Origin: Erysipelotrichaceae bacterium
GTDB lineage: Bacteria > Bacillota_I > Bacilli_A > Erysipelotrichales > Erysipelotrichaceae
NCBI GenBank assembly: GCA_024684175.1
Contig: JAIKXJ010000008.1
Coordinates: 62,001-126,000 of the forward strand
Reading direction: 5' to 3'
DNA: 64,000 nt
Position numbers and translations under genes: made by a program. Below are positions 43,154 through 51,459 of the stretch, one piece after another (the first letter of the stretch is position 1; each line of letters starts with the position of its first letter). Below the pieces are notes generated by a model. The model saw only the letters and a list, made by a program, of their open reading frames with translations. It made no database searches and had not been told where the DNA came from.

Positions 43154-43583
43154 ATTCTGTTCCTTCGATGATGATGTTGACTGTCCTTTGCGAAGGTCCG
43201 TCAAATTCACAGAACCAGATGTCCTGCGCCGAACCTCTGACCATCTTTCCGTCGATGAGCGGAAAATGACAGTGATTGCCGGTCAGCAGGGCTTTGAGGT
43301 GTCCGGTCGGATTTCCTCCCGTGCTGCCGTAATCCTGCAGCATGTGGCAATGGGAGTAGGGGGCATCCTCCGGGATCAGGCGTTTGAGGAAGACGTCGAC
43401 ATCGCTCTGAAGACACTCCAAAGATTCGTTGACGGTGATGCCGGTCGTCGTGTGTTTCGTTTCGACCGTGACCATGCCTTCCCGGATCCCGGAAGCGGCA
43501 ATGGCTTTTTCCACATCGCCGGTGATGATGAAATACTGGTTGTAGCGATCGGTCATGATCTCTAAGGGAATGATCTTGATCAT
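43152..43583 (-). CDS. YjbQ/UPF0047-family protein
   Basis: A 143-residue YjbQ-type protein. Marks are VTVETKHTTTGITVNESL, YSHCHMLQDYGSTGGNPTGHLKALL, HCHFPLIDGKMVRGSAQDIWFCEFDGPSQRTV. Members form compact trimers with a metal-like site built from conserved His and Glu; one has weak thiamine-phosphate synthase activity. The ATG immediately follows the stop of the amidohydrolase gene, so the two are coupled. Its presence in an Amadori-type operon is unusual, and its job here is unknown. Confidence 0.9.
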   Translation of the reverse strand: MIKIIPLEIMTDRYNQYFIITGDVEKAIAASGIREGMVTVETKHTTTGITVNESLECLQSDVDVFLKRLIPEDAPYSHCHMLQDYGSTGGNPTGHLKALLTGNHCHFPLIDGKMVRGSAQDIWFCEFDGPSQRTVNIIIEGTE

Positions 43584-44447
43584 CTATCGCACCTCCGGAT
43601 CATAATGCATGAATTCCACCGCGTTTCTTCCTTTGATCAGCTCCAACGTCGATTCCCGAAGACCCAGTTCCTCGATCGCTTTGGACATCCGGATCATCTC
43701 GAAACGCGGATCGTTGGTACCGAACATCACCTGGTGACGCAGACTGCGGTCGATCCAGGTCATCGGCACATCTCTTGTCAGCATCTGCGTATAAAACTCC
43801 TTTGCGCTGTCGAAATACAAGGCGCCGGTATCGGTATAGACATTGGGATACTTCAGCATCAACATCGCCGTCTCCCGGCACCACGGCCAGCCGAAGTGCG
43901 CCAGACAGATCCGAAGATCTTTGCGCCTTTCCGCCAGCTCTTCAAAATCCAAAGGACGGCAATTCTTCGTGGTCGTATGCGGTTCAAAGGACAGTCCCGC
44001 ATGAAACAGGATCGGCTTATCATACTTTTCGCAGACATCGTAGATCGCATCCATCCGTTTATCAGCCGGATGGAAATCCTGTCTGGAAGGGTGGAGCTTG
44101 AGACCCTTGAGGTCCAGCTTCGAAAAGGCATATTCGAGCTTTTCCGCCGCCTGTTCATCGTGCGGATCGACGCTCGCAAAACCGATGAAACGCTCCGGCG
44201 CAAGATCGACGAGCCTTCTGATCTCCTCGTTGCTGACGAGGACCTCGCCGTTCATCGACGTATGATAGTCCTCTGGAAGCAAGACCGCATAGTCGATCCC
44301 GGCACAGTTCATCTTGTTGAAGAAATGCTTCAAAGGCGCCGTGCCGTTTTTATGCAGGTTGAGCTCGTCGTGACGCAGCTCTTCCTTTTTTTCATCTTCA
44401 TTGATCGGTTCAAAGAAGGCCGGATGGACATGGATATCGATGACCAT
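43584..44447 (-). CDS. Amidohydrolase family (TIM-barrel metallohydrolase)
   Basis: A 287-residue amidohydrolase-2 type protein. Metal ligands are complete: IDIHVHPAF (His6, His8), LLFHAGLS-type His, LAHFGWPW (His) and FGTNDPRFE (Asp). The fold removes carboxyl, lactone or amide groups. Its start overlaps the stop of FrlC by one base (TGATG) and its stop abuts the YjbQ start, so it is embedded in the operon. A role in opening or decarboxylating the glycated product is possible but not shown. Confidence 0.85.
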   Translation of the reverse strand: MVIDIHVHPAFFEPINEDEKKEELRHDELNLHKNGTAPLKHFFNKMNCAGIDYAVLLPEDYHTSMNGEVLVSNEEIRRLVDLAPERFIGFASVDPHDEQAAEKLEYAFSKLDLKGLKLHPSRQDFHPADKRMDAIYDVCEKYDKPILFHAGLSFEPHTTTKNCRPLDFEELAERRKDLRICLAHFGWPWCRETAMLMLKYPNVYTDTGALYFDSAKEFYTQMLTRDVPMTWIDRSLRHQVMFGTNDPRFEMIRMSKAIEELGLRESTLELIKGRNAVEFMHYDPEVR

Positions 44448-45277
44448 CAGAAACCCGCTTCCTTCATCATCGCCCGGACATTGTCGACCGCTCTTCTCGC
44501 ATAGAAACGCGGTTCATTGATGTAGCCGGTGACCAGCTCGATCGTCGCCGTCCGGTCATAATCGATCTCCTTGAGCTCCTTGATCAGTTCCCTCAGCGGG
44601 ATCATGCCTTCGCCTGGCATCACGTGATCATCGGAATCTTTGACGCCGTCGATCAGATGCAGGTGATACATCTTGTCTCCGAGCTTGTCGAAGTAATCCA
44701 TGATGCTTTCATACTGTGTGAACGGCGGGACCAGATCGCACATGCCGACGAGGTTGGGCGAATCGATGATCTTGAACAGTTTCTGCAAGTCGTTGGCCGA
44801 TTTGATGACGTTGGACTCATAGACGGTCAAAGCCTCCATAACGATCTTCATGCCGATCTTTTCCGCATGATCGGTCAGTTCCCGGACGCTCTTGGTCAGC
44901 CGGTCCCAGATCTCGTCATAGGTCGCGCCGTAGCCGGCGTGGGCAGCGGAGATCAAAGTGTAATCGGCACCCATCTCCTTGGCCATATCGAAACACAGTT
45001 TGAGATAATCGATCGCATCCTGACGCATCGCCTCGGAACCGATCATGTAATTGTAAGGGTAGGCGTTGTGCTCCGGGCAGTAGCCGCGGATCTCGATCTC
45101 ATACTTGTCCCGCAGACGTTTGATCTCATCGATCTGTCCGGCTTTGAGATCCGGCGCATAGGCGTGCGGTCTGCCGCCCCACAGTTCGATGTAGTCGTAG
45201 CCGAAACGCTTCGCATCCATGAAAATGTGTTCAAGATCGTTGCGCTGGTAACCGCTGGTAAACATTCCCAGTTTCAT
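44447..45277 (-). CDS. frlC: Fructoselysine 3-epimerase-type isomerase (FrlC)
   Basis: A 276-residue protein that matches remembered FrlC along its length: opening MKLGMFTSGYQR, then IELWGGRPHAYAPDLKAGQI, AMDMAKEMGADYTLISAAHAGY-like segment, YESNVIKSANDL, YFDKLGDKMYHLHLIDG, and the ending TIELVTGYINEPRFYARRA. FrlC interconverts psicoselysine and fructoselysine so that the common kinase can act. Metal glutamates are in MKIVMEALTVYESN and TIELVTGY. AGAGGA precedes the ATG. It follows the PfkB kinase gene and overlaps the amidohydrolase gene. Confidence 0.88.
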   Translation of the reverse strand: MKLGMFTSGYQRNDLEHIFMDAKRFGYDYIELWGGRPHAYAPDLKAGQIDEIKRLRDKYEIEIRGYCPEHNAYPYNYMIGSEAMRQDAIDYLKLCFDMAKEMGADYTLISAAHAGYGATYDEIWDRLTKSVRELTDHAEKIGMKIVMEALTVYESNVIKSANDLQKLFKIIDSPNLVGMCDLVPPFTQYESIMDYFDKLGDKMYHLHLIDGVKDSDDHVMPGEGMIPLRELIKELKEIDYDRTATIELVTGYINEPRFYARRAVDNVRAMMKEAGF

Positions 45278-45290
45278 ACTCGTCCTCTTT

Positions 45291-46085
45291 CTATTTCACC
45301 CAAGGTTCAAAAACTTCCACGACGGAAGAAGCGACTTTTGCACCTTCGTGCAGACACTCTTCGACCGTCCGGCCATTCAATACTCCATAAAGGAATCCGG
45401 CGATGAAACTGTCCCCGGCACCGACGGTATTGACGACCCTTCTTGCCGGGACGATGTACCCGACATGATAACCGTCTTTGTCGTAAGCCAGTGATCCTTC
45501 TTCGCCGAAAGTCGCGACCGCGATCTTCATGCCCCGGTCGACCTTGTCTTTCAGATATTCTTCAATGTAGGCATCTCTGCCGTTGTGATAGGAATAAAAA
45601 CCGTAGCTCACATAAGGAAGGGTCTCTTCGACCAGTTTGTGATCGAGACGGTCGGCATAGTCAAAAGCGATCGGCGTCCCGCTTTCCGCGATCTTCGGCA
45701 GAGCCTTCTCCGCCATGCCCCAGAGCGCGGAATGGACCAGGTCATGTTCGCAAGCGAAACGGATGTCTTCCTCATCGAAGACCATGTCCGCCAGTACGCC
45801 TTCCTCATAGTCTCCGTGGATCCGGTCGTTGCCGTCCATATCCATGTAGGTGACCGCCGTCTTTCCTTCCGCGACCTTCAGATGACTGATGTCGAGGCCT
45901 TCCTCTTTCAGCGACTCGATCATCCACCTGCCGTTTTCATCCGAACCGGTGGTCGAAATGATCGATACGTCCACGCCCAGTTTCTTCAGATTGACACCGG
46001 TATCCACGACGTTCCCCGTCGGGTACTTGCGTCCGATCCGCTCGTACAGATCGATACAGTTGTCACCGATCTCAGCGACTCTCAT
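45291..46085 (-). CDS. PfkB kinase, fructoselysine 6-kinase-like paralog (FrlD-like)
   Basis: A 264-residue ribokinase-family sugar kinase. The opening RVAEIGDNCIDLYERIG resembles the FrlD N-terminus; DRIHGDYEEGVLADMVF, FAYDYA-type core and VNTVGAGDSFIAGFLYG (catalytic GAGD) follow, and it ends VFEPWVK, unlike the YFGAW end of the second kinase at 48819. It phosphorylates a fructosamine-type hydroxyl at C6 by analogy. GGAGG precedes the ATG. The two kinases in one locus are only partly alike, which points to two substrates. Confidence 0.8.
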   Translation of the reverse strand: MRVAEIGDNCIDLYERIGRKYPTGNVVDTGVNLKKLGVDVSIISTTGSDENGRWMIESLKEEGLDISHLKVAEGKTAVTYMDMDGNDRIHGDYEEGVLADMVFDEEDIRFACEHDLVHSALWGMAEKALPKIAESGTPIAFDYADRLDHKLVEETLPYVSYGFYSYHNGRDAYIEEYLKDKVDRGMKIAVATFGEEGSLAYDKDGYHVGYIVPARRVVNTVGAGDSFIAGFLYGVLNGRTVEECLHEGAKVASSVVEVFEPWVK

Positions 46086-46102
46086 TTTGTCTGTCCTCCG
46101 TT

Positions 46103-46912
46103 TTACAGTTTTTCCCGCACTCTGTAAACTTCGTTCATAAACTCTTTCACTCGGTCCACATCAACGTGATTTTCCAGTTTTCCGTCATATTTGAACGTCG
46201 TACCCACGACGGCCGCATCCGCATAACGCAGCTTGCGCTCGATCGTGTCGACCCGGCAGCCCGTGTTGCATAAGACGACGACTTCCGGATTGTACTCCTT
46301 GACCGAAAGGATCAGTTCATCATCGACATCCTGTCCGGCGGCATCTGCCGAGATGCACAAACCGTCCGGCGCCGCCTTGGCGATCGTCGTTTTGGCGATG
46401 TCTTTTAACGGTCTGAGGTCCAAAGAAGAATCGGATTCCGGATTGATGAAATACAACATCTTCAGATCATCCAGATGCAAGGCGTACTTGCGGCGGATGA
46501 CTTGCGAAAAATCGTTGTTGTAGAAACCGCCGTCACCGACATAGACGCCCGAGAACGTACCTCTTACGAAATCGGCATCGACACCGGCCGCCAGTTCCAG
46601 GCAAGCGATGCCGTCGGAGATCGCATCGACACCAAGCGGCACCTTGATCAGCGGCTTGAGGTTGCCGATGACATAAGCCATAGCCGCAACGGTGTTCCTG
46701 TCCATATCACGCTGGTAGGGGAACGAGAACTCGTTGGAAACGATGATCCCGTCGACGCCGCCTTCCTGCAAAGCGATGAGGTCTTTTCTGGCATCTTCCA
46801 CCACATCCTCCATCGTCATGCCGTATTTCCACATCGGATCGCCCGGCAGCGGGTCGAGGTGCAGCATGGCGATGATCGGTTTTTCAACTTTGAACATATC
46901 CTGGATCCACAT
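46103..46912 (-). CDS. BtpA/SgcQ-family protein
   Basis: A 269-residue TIM-barrel protein of the BtpA/SgcQ family: KPIIAMLHLDPLPGDP, then GGVDGIIVSNEFSFPY, LIKVPLGVDAISDG, CISADAAGQDVDDEL, VVLCNTGCRVDTIERKLRYADAAVVGTTFK. SgcQ is a member of the sgc sugar cluster of Escherichia coli; the biochemical role is not established. AGGAGG lies before the ATG. It begins a second transcript segment after an intra-operon terminator, followed by FrlD-like, FrlC, amidohydrolase and YjbQ genes. Confidence 0.85.
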   Translation of the reverse strand: MWIQDMFKVEKPIIAMLHLDPLPGDPMWKYGMTMEDVVEDARKDLIALQEGGVDGIIVSNEFSFPYQRDMDRNTVAAMAYVIGNLKPLIKVPLGVDAISDGIACLELAAGVDADFVRGTFSGVYVGDGGFYNNDFSQVIRRKYALHLDDLKMLYFINPESDSSLDLRPLKDIAKTTIAKAAPDGLCISADAAGQDVDDELILSVKEYNPEVVVLCNTGCRVDTIERKLRYADAAVVGTTFKYDGKLENHVDVDRVKEFMNEVYRVREKL

Positions 46913-46933
46913 AACTTCTTCTCCTCCTTTTAA

Positions 46934-46958
46934 GAAAACGGCTCAAACAGTGAGCCGT
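46934..46958 (-). terminator. Intra-operon terminator between FrlB and BtpA genes
   Basis: ACGGCTCA/TGAGCCGT with loop AACAG, then four T on the minus strand. It probably divides the locus into two transcript segments or attenuates the second. Confidence 0.7.
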
Positions 46959-46962
46959 CCTA

Positions 46963-48024
46963 TCAGTAATCAAACTGTCTGTAATATCTTCTGACCGATA
47001 ACGGATGCCGCAGGAACAGTTCCATGTAGGCATCGACTCTGGCGTTGACCGCCCGCATGACATGATGGGAGATGCTTCCCCTGTATCCTTCGGAAATGCC
47101 CTTGAGTTCGAACTCCTTCGTATCGATGACCGTATAATTGCCGCAGACTTTCGGCAGGAATCTGGCGACACGTTCCGCCAGCGGACGCTGCTCGTCTTCC
47201 CCGATGAACAGGGTGACCGGCGTATCTTCGACGATGATCTCCTGCATGCCGTGGAAAAATTCCGGTGCGCTGATCGACTTGGTGCGGATCCACATCTGTT
47301 CCTCCCAGTAGCACATCGCATAGGAATACGTCGCTCCGTACTGGTTGCCGCAGCCGACGAAGTAATGCGGAAGATCCGGATGTTCCTTTAAGAAAGCAAC
47401 TTTCTTTTCGGCATAGTCATAAGCCCAGGCATCCGCCTCTTTCTCAACGGTGATCAAAGCCTCCGCGAGATAGGTCTCCATCTCTTTGTTGTAGCGGTCA
47501 TAATCTTCAAACTCACCGTTCTTGTACATCAGATAATTGGCGACCATATAGAACTTGAGCTGTTCGTTCATCTTGTAGACGACCAGATAATCCTGCTTGT
47601 CCGCTTTGGTCAGAACGGAACCCGGCGTATCGATGAACGCGAAGACGCGGGCACCGATGCCCTTGACTTTATCCACGAGTTCCACCATCTCCTTGGTGTT
47701 GCCGGAAACGGAAGAATAGATCAGCACAGAATCTTTCGTGAAACGCTTGTTGCCGGTCGTCAGGAATTCCGCGGCGTTCTCCACATAGACGGGCAGCGAA
47801 GATCTGCCGCGCATGTAGACTTCCACCTGCAAGGCGCTTGCCCAGGTGCCGCCGATGCCCATGAAAAAGATGCTGTCGAAACCGTTTTTCCAGATCTCGT
47901 CGATGATCGCTTCGATCTGCGGACGCAGTGCCAAGGCACCGTTGATGCTCGATCTTGTGAAGTCCTCGTCAAAATTCCTCAGGCAGGGACCCTTTTTCTC
48001 TTTCCATTTTTCTGCTGAATACAT
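46963..48024 (-). CDS. frlB: SIS-domain fructosamine-6-phosphate deglycase (FrlB-like)
   Basis: A 353-residue double-SIS protein. First SIS: IFFMGIGGTWASALQVEVYM and VLIYSSVSGNTKEMVELV. Second half: SAPEFFHGMQEIIVEDTPVTLFIGEDE and the end SVRRYYRQFDY, close to the RRYYGGLVEY end recalled for FrlB. FrlB hydrolyses fructoselysine 6-phosphate to glucose 6-phosphate and lysine. AAGGAG seven bases upstream fixes the ATG at 48024; a longer frame enters the esterase gene. It is the only deglycase in the locus, although there are two kinases. Confidence 0.85.
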   Translation of the reverse strand: MYSAEKWKEKKGPCLRNFDEDFTRSSINGALALRPQIEAIIDEIWKNGFDSIFFMGIGGTWASALQVEVYMRGRSSLPVYVENAAEFLTTGNKRFTKDSVLIYSSVSGNTKEMVELVDKVKGIGARVFAFIDTPGSVLTKADKQDYLVVYKMNEQLKFYMVANYLMYKNGEFEDYDRYNKEMETYLAEALITVEKEADAWAYDYAEKKVAFLKEHPDLPHYFVGCGNQYGATYSYAMCYWEEQMWIRTKSISAPEFFHGMQEIIVEDTPVTLFIGEDEQRPLAERVARFLPKVCGNYTVIDTKEFELKGISEGYRGSISHHVMRAVNARVDAYMELFLRHPLSVRRYYRQFDY

Positions 48025-48037
48025 ATCTGCTCTCCTT

Positions 48038-48817
48038 TCAGTACAGTCTGCTTTCTTCGATATCCAGTCTGCGGAAGAACATGAAGGCATACTGGACGGC
48101 TTTGTCCCAGTACGGCCATTCGTGATCGCCCGGACCCTCTTTATATAGGTGATCATAACCCATTTCCTTTAATTCTTTTGAAAAGCGGCGATTGTCTTCC
48201 AGAAGGAAGTCCTCCGTTCCGCACTGTAAGATCAGCCGCGGACGCTCTTCTTTCTCAACGAGCCCGTTTGCCAGAGCCTTGAGGCTCACATCATCCTGCA
48301 ACAGATCGAGCTCGGAGATCTCCATCTCTTCAAATGTTCCTTTTTCTATCTGCGTCTTGAAACTCTCATAATCCACGACACCGCTCAGCGATGCGGCAGC
48401 CGCAAAGCGTTCCGGCTTTGACAGCGCGATCTTCAAGGCGCCGTAGCCGCCCATGCTTTCACCGGCGATGAAAGTATCGTTCTTATCTGTACTTATCTTA
48501 AACCATTTACCGACGATGGCGGGCAGTTCATCGGATACAAAATCGAAATAACGGATGCCTTGCTTGGTGTTGCAGTAAAAACTCCGCCCGACGCCCGGCA
48601 TGATGATCGCGAAATTGTACTTCTTGGCGTAATATTCGATCTTTGAGAAACGCGTCCACTCATCTTCATTTCCGCCCAGACCGTGAAGAAGATAGAGGAC
48701 TTTCGGCTCGTCTTCGTATAAAGGATCGACGTCGTTGGAACGATCGGGAAAAAGGATGTTGAGCGTGACGTTGCGCTTCAGACAGGAAGAATAGATGTTT
48801 CCTTTGAAATGACCCAT
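48038..48817 (-). CDS. Alpha/beta-hydrolase esterase (esterase D/feruloyl-esterase-like)
   Basis: A 259-residue serine esterase of the putative-esterase (EstD/FrmB-like) family. The nucleophile is in GESMGGYGALK, the oxyanion loop in LLHGLGGNEDEW, and the His in GPGDHEWPYWD; an acidic partner fits QCGTEDFLLED. No signal peptide, so it acts in the cytoplasm. Its ATG follows the FrlD stop by one base, and its stop is 14 bases before the FrlB start, so it lies inside the core of the locus. A plausible job is removing an acyl group from the substrate before deglycation. Confidence 0.88.
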   Translation of the reverse strand: MGHFKGNIYSSCLKRNVTLNILFPDRSNDVDPLYEDEPKVLYLLHGLGGNEDEWTRFSKIEYYAKKYNFAIIMPGVGRSFYCNTKQGIRYFDFVSDELPAIVGKWFKISTDKNDTFIAGESMGGYGALKIALSKPERFAAAASLSGVVDYESFKTQIEKGTFEEMEISELDLLQDDVSLKALANGLVEKEERPRLILQCGTEDFLLEDNRRFSKELKEMGYDHLYKEGPGDHEWPYWDKAVQYAFMFFRRLDIEESRLY

Positions 48818-48818
48818 C

Positions 48819-49613
48819 TTACCACGCTCCGAAATACTTCAAGGTCTCGGTCGCCGTCATCGCACCCTTGTGCATGCATTCTTCGATGCTGAGACCTTCA
48901 ACGATCCCGCAGAGGAAACCGGCGATGTAGGAATCTCCGGCACCCATCGAATCGACGACGTTATCGCATTCCACGATCCCGTAAGGATGATACTTCTCTC
49001 CGTCATAACAAAGACTTCCCGCCGTCCCCAGCATCGCGATGACGAGCTTCGGTCCTTTGTCGTGATATTCCTTCATCTGTTTCCTCAAGCCTTCGCTGTC
49101 TCCCTCATCGCTGGAGAAGAAGAGGTAGTCGGTGTAAGGCATCGCCGTCTGCGCTTCCTTGTCTTCCGGACGCGTCGCGCAGTCGAACGCCGTCGTCATG
49201 CCGCGTTCCTTCAGGTCTTTGTACTGGCCTTCCACCTTGCCCCAGAGGTCGCAGACGACCACATCGTGTTCACAGATGAAATCCAGGTCCTCGTCCGACA
49301 GGACATAATCGGCCAGAACGCCTTCGTCATAATCTCCGAAGACCCGCTCGCCGTCGATCAGTTCGACCTGCGTGACCGCGGTGCTCCCCTGTTTGATATG
49401 CATATGGGAGACATCGACGCCTTTGGCCTTGACGGCATCGTACATGATCTTGCCGAATCCGTCCGTTCCGATCGGACCGATGTAGGAAGCCTGTCCTCCC
49501 AGTCTTACGGTATAAACGGCCATGTTGACCGGACCGCCACCGGGATACGAGGTCCCGCCGTTGAGATTGTTGTAATGATCGATACAGTTGCTTCCGACTG
49601 CTGCCAGTTTCAT
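48819..49613 (-). CDS. frlD: Fructoselysine 6-kinase-type PfkB kinase (FrlD)
   Basis: A 264-residue PfkB-family kinase close to remembered FrlD: opening LAAVGSNCIDHYNNLNGG, then DVSHMHIKQGSTAVTQVEL, ERVFGDYDEGVLADYVL, VVCDLWGKVEGQ, VVDSMGAGDSYIAGFLCG (catalytic GAGD) and ending TLKYFGAW, like the YHGAW end of FrlD. It phosphorylates the C6 of fructoselysine-type sugars with ATP. GAGGTAAGGAT precedes the ATG. It is the second gene after the FrlA permease, with a 173-base gap that contains a long hairpin. Confidence 0.9.
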   Translation of the reverse strand: MKLAAVGSNCIDHYNNLNGGTSYPGGGPVNMAVYTVRLGGQASYIGPIGTDGFGKIMYDAVKAKGVDVSHMHIKQGSTAVTQVELIDGERVFGDYDEGVLADYVLSDEDLDFICEHDVVVCDLWGKVEGQYKDLKERGMTTAFDCATRPEDKEAQTAMPYTDYLFFSSDEGDSEGLRKQMKEYHDKGPKLVIAMLGTAGSLCYDGEKYHPYGIVECDNVVDSMGAGDSYIAGFLCGIVEGLSIEECMHKGAMTATETLKYFGAW

Positions 49614-49724
49614 ATCCTTACCTCGTGATGTTTGTTTTATTGTATATCCGTTTTTTTCAGATACGGGCGATCTCTCGCCGATATTTGAAAAAGAAGATCG
49701 ATTTTAGAGAAGGGAAGATCTGCC

Positions 49725-49757
49725 GATGCAGGACTTTCATTACGAAAGTCCTGCATC
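49725..49757 (-). other. Long perfect hairpin between frlA and frlD
   Basis: A 14-pair perfect stem GATGCAGGACTTTC/GAAAGTCCTGCATC with loop ATTAC. No T run follows on the minus strand, so it is not a classic terminator. It may stabilise the permease message or mark a processing site. Confidence 0.6.
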
Positions 49758-49786
49758 TTGATTATTCGATGATTCTTTGACCGGTA

Positions 49787-51136
<1,350 letters not shown>

Positions 51137-51223
51137 TTAACCCCTCCTATATGTGATTGTTGGATCATGCAGGAAAATCACATCTGCCCCATTTCCCCGC
51201 AATCTTCCCTGCTCTTTAATTTC

Positions 51224-51252
51224 ATCATAGTACGTTATCCGATAATATGCAA
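51224..51252 (-). promoter_or_regulatory. Promoter of the frlA operon
   Basis: On the minus strand TTGCAT (51252-51247) and TATGAT (51229-51224) are 17 bases apart, about 90 bases before the permease ATG. Confidence 0.7.
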
Positions 51253-51320
51253 GTTTATTATTTTTCAAACAAAATATGTACTTAAAATAACAGCTCTGTA
51301 TATTCAAACTATATGTATTG

Positions 51321-51347
51321 TGATACGAAAAGGGCTGTTTTGTATCA
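51321..51347. repeat. Inverted repeat TGATACgAAA/TTTTGTATCA
   Basis: TGATACGAAAA (51321-51331) and TTTTGTATCA (51338-51347) are inverted around GGGCTG. It sits centrally in the divergent region, as an operator for a GntR or other repressor would. The factor is not known. Confidence 0.55.
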
Positions 51348-51459
51348 AAAATCGGTGATTTGTTTCTATATTATTGAATAAACCTGTTACATCTTGATTG
51401 ATATCGAAACATATCTATGGTACTTTTAACTTGTCTTATATACATAAGGAGTAAACAAT

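Larger units (their letters stand above)
51137..51459. promoter_or_regulatory. Divergent 323-base intergenic region
   Basis: AT-rich gap between the permease and the amidohydrolase gene. It holds the frlA promoter (51224-51252), an inverted repeat (51321-51347) and, before the plus-strand gene, AAGGAG at 51446-51451, eight bases before the ATG. I see no convincing small gene or RNA in it. Confidence 0.55.

Noticed and set aside
51137..51459. A riboswitch or attenuator in the divergent gap
   Set aside because: I see no known aptamer core and no terminator-antiterminator pair. Only a promoter, an inverted repeat and a ribosome site are supported.
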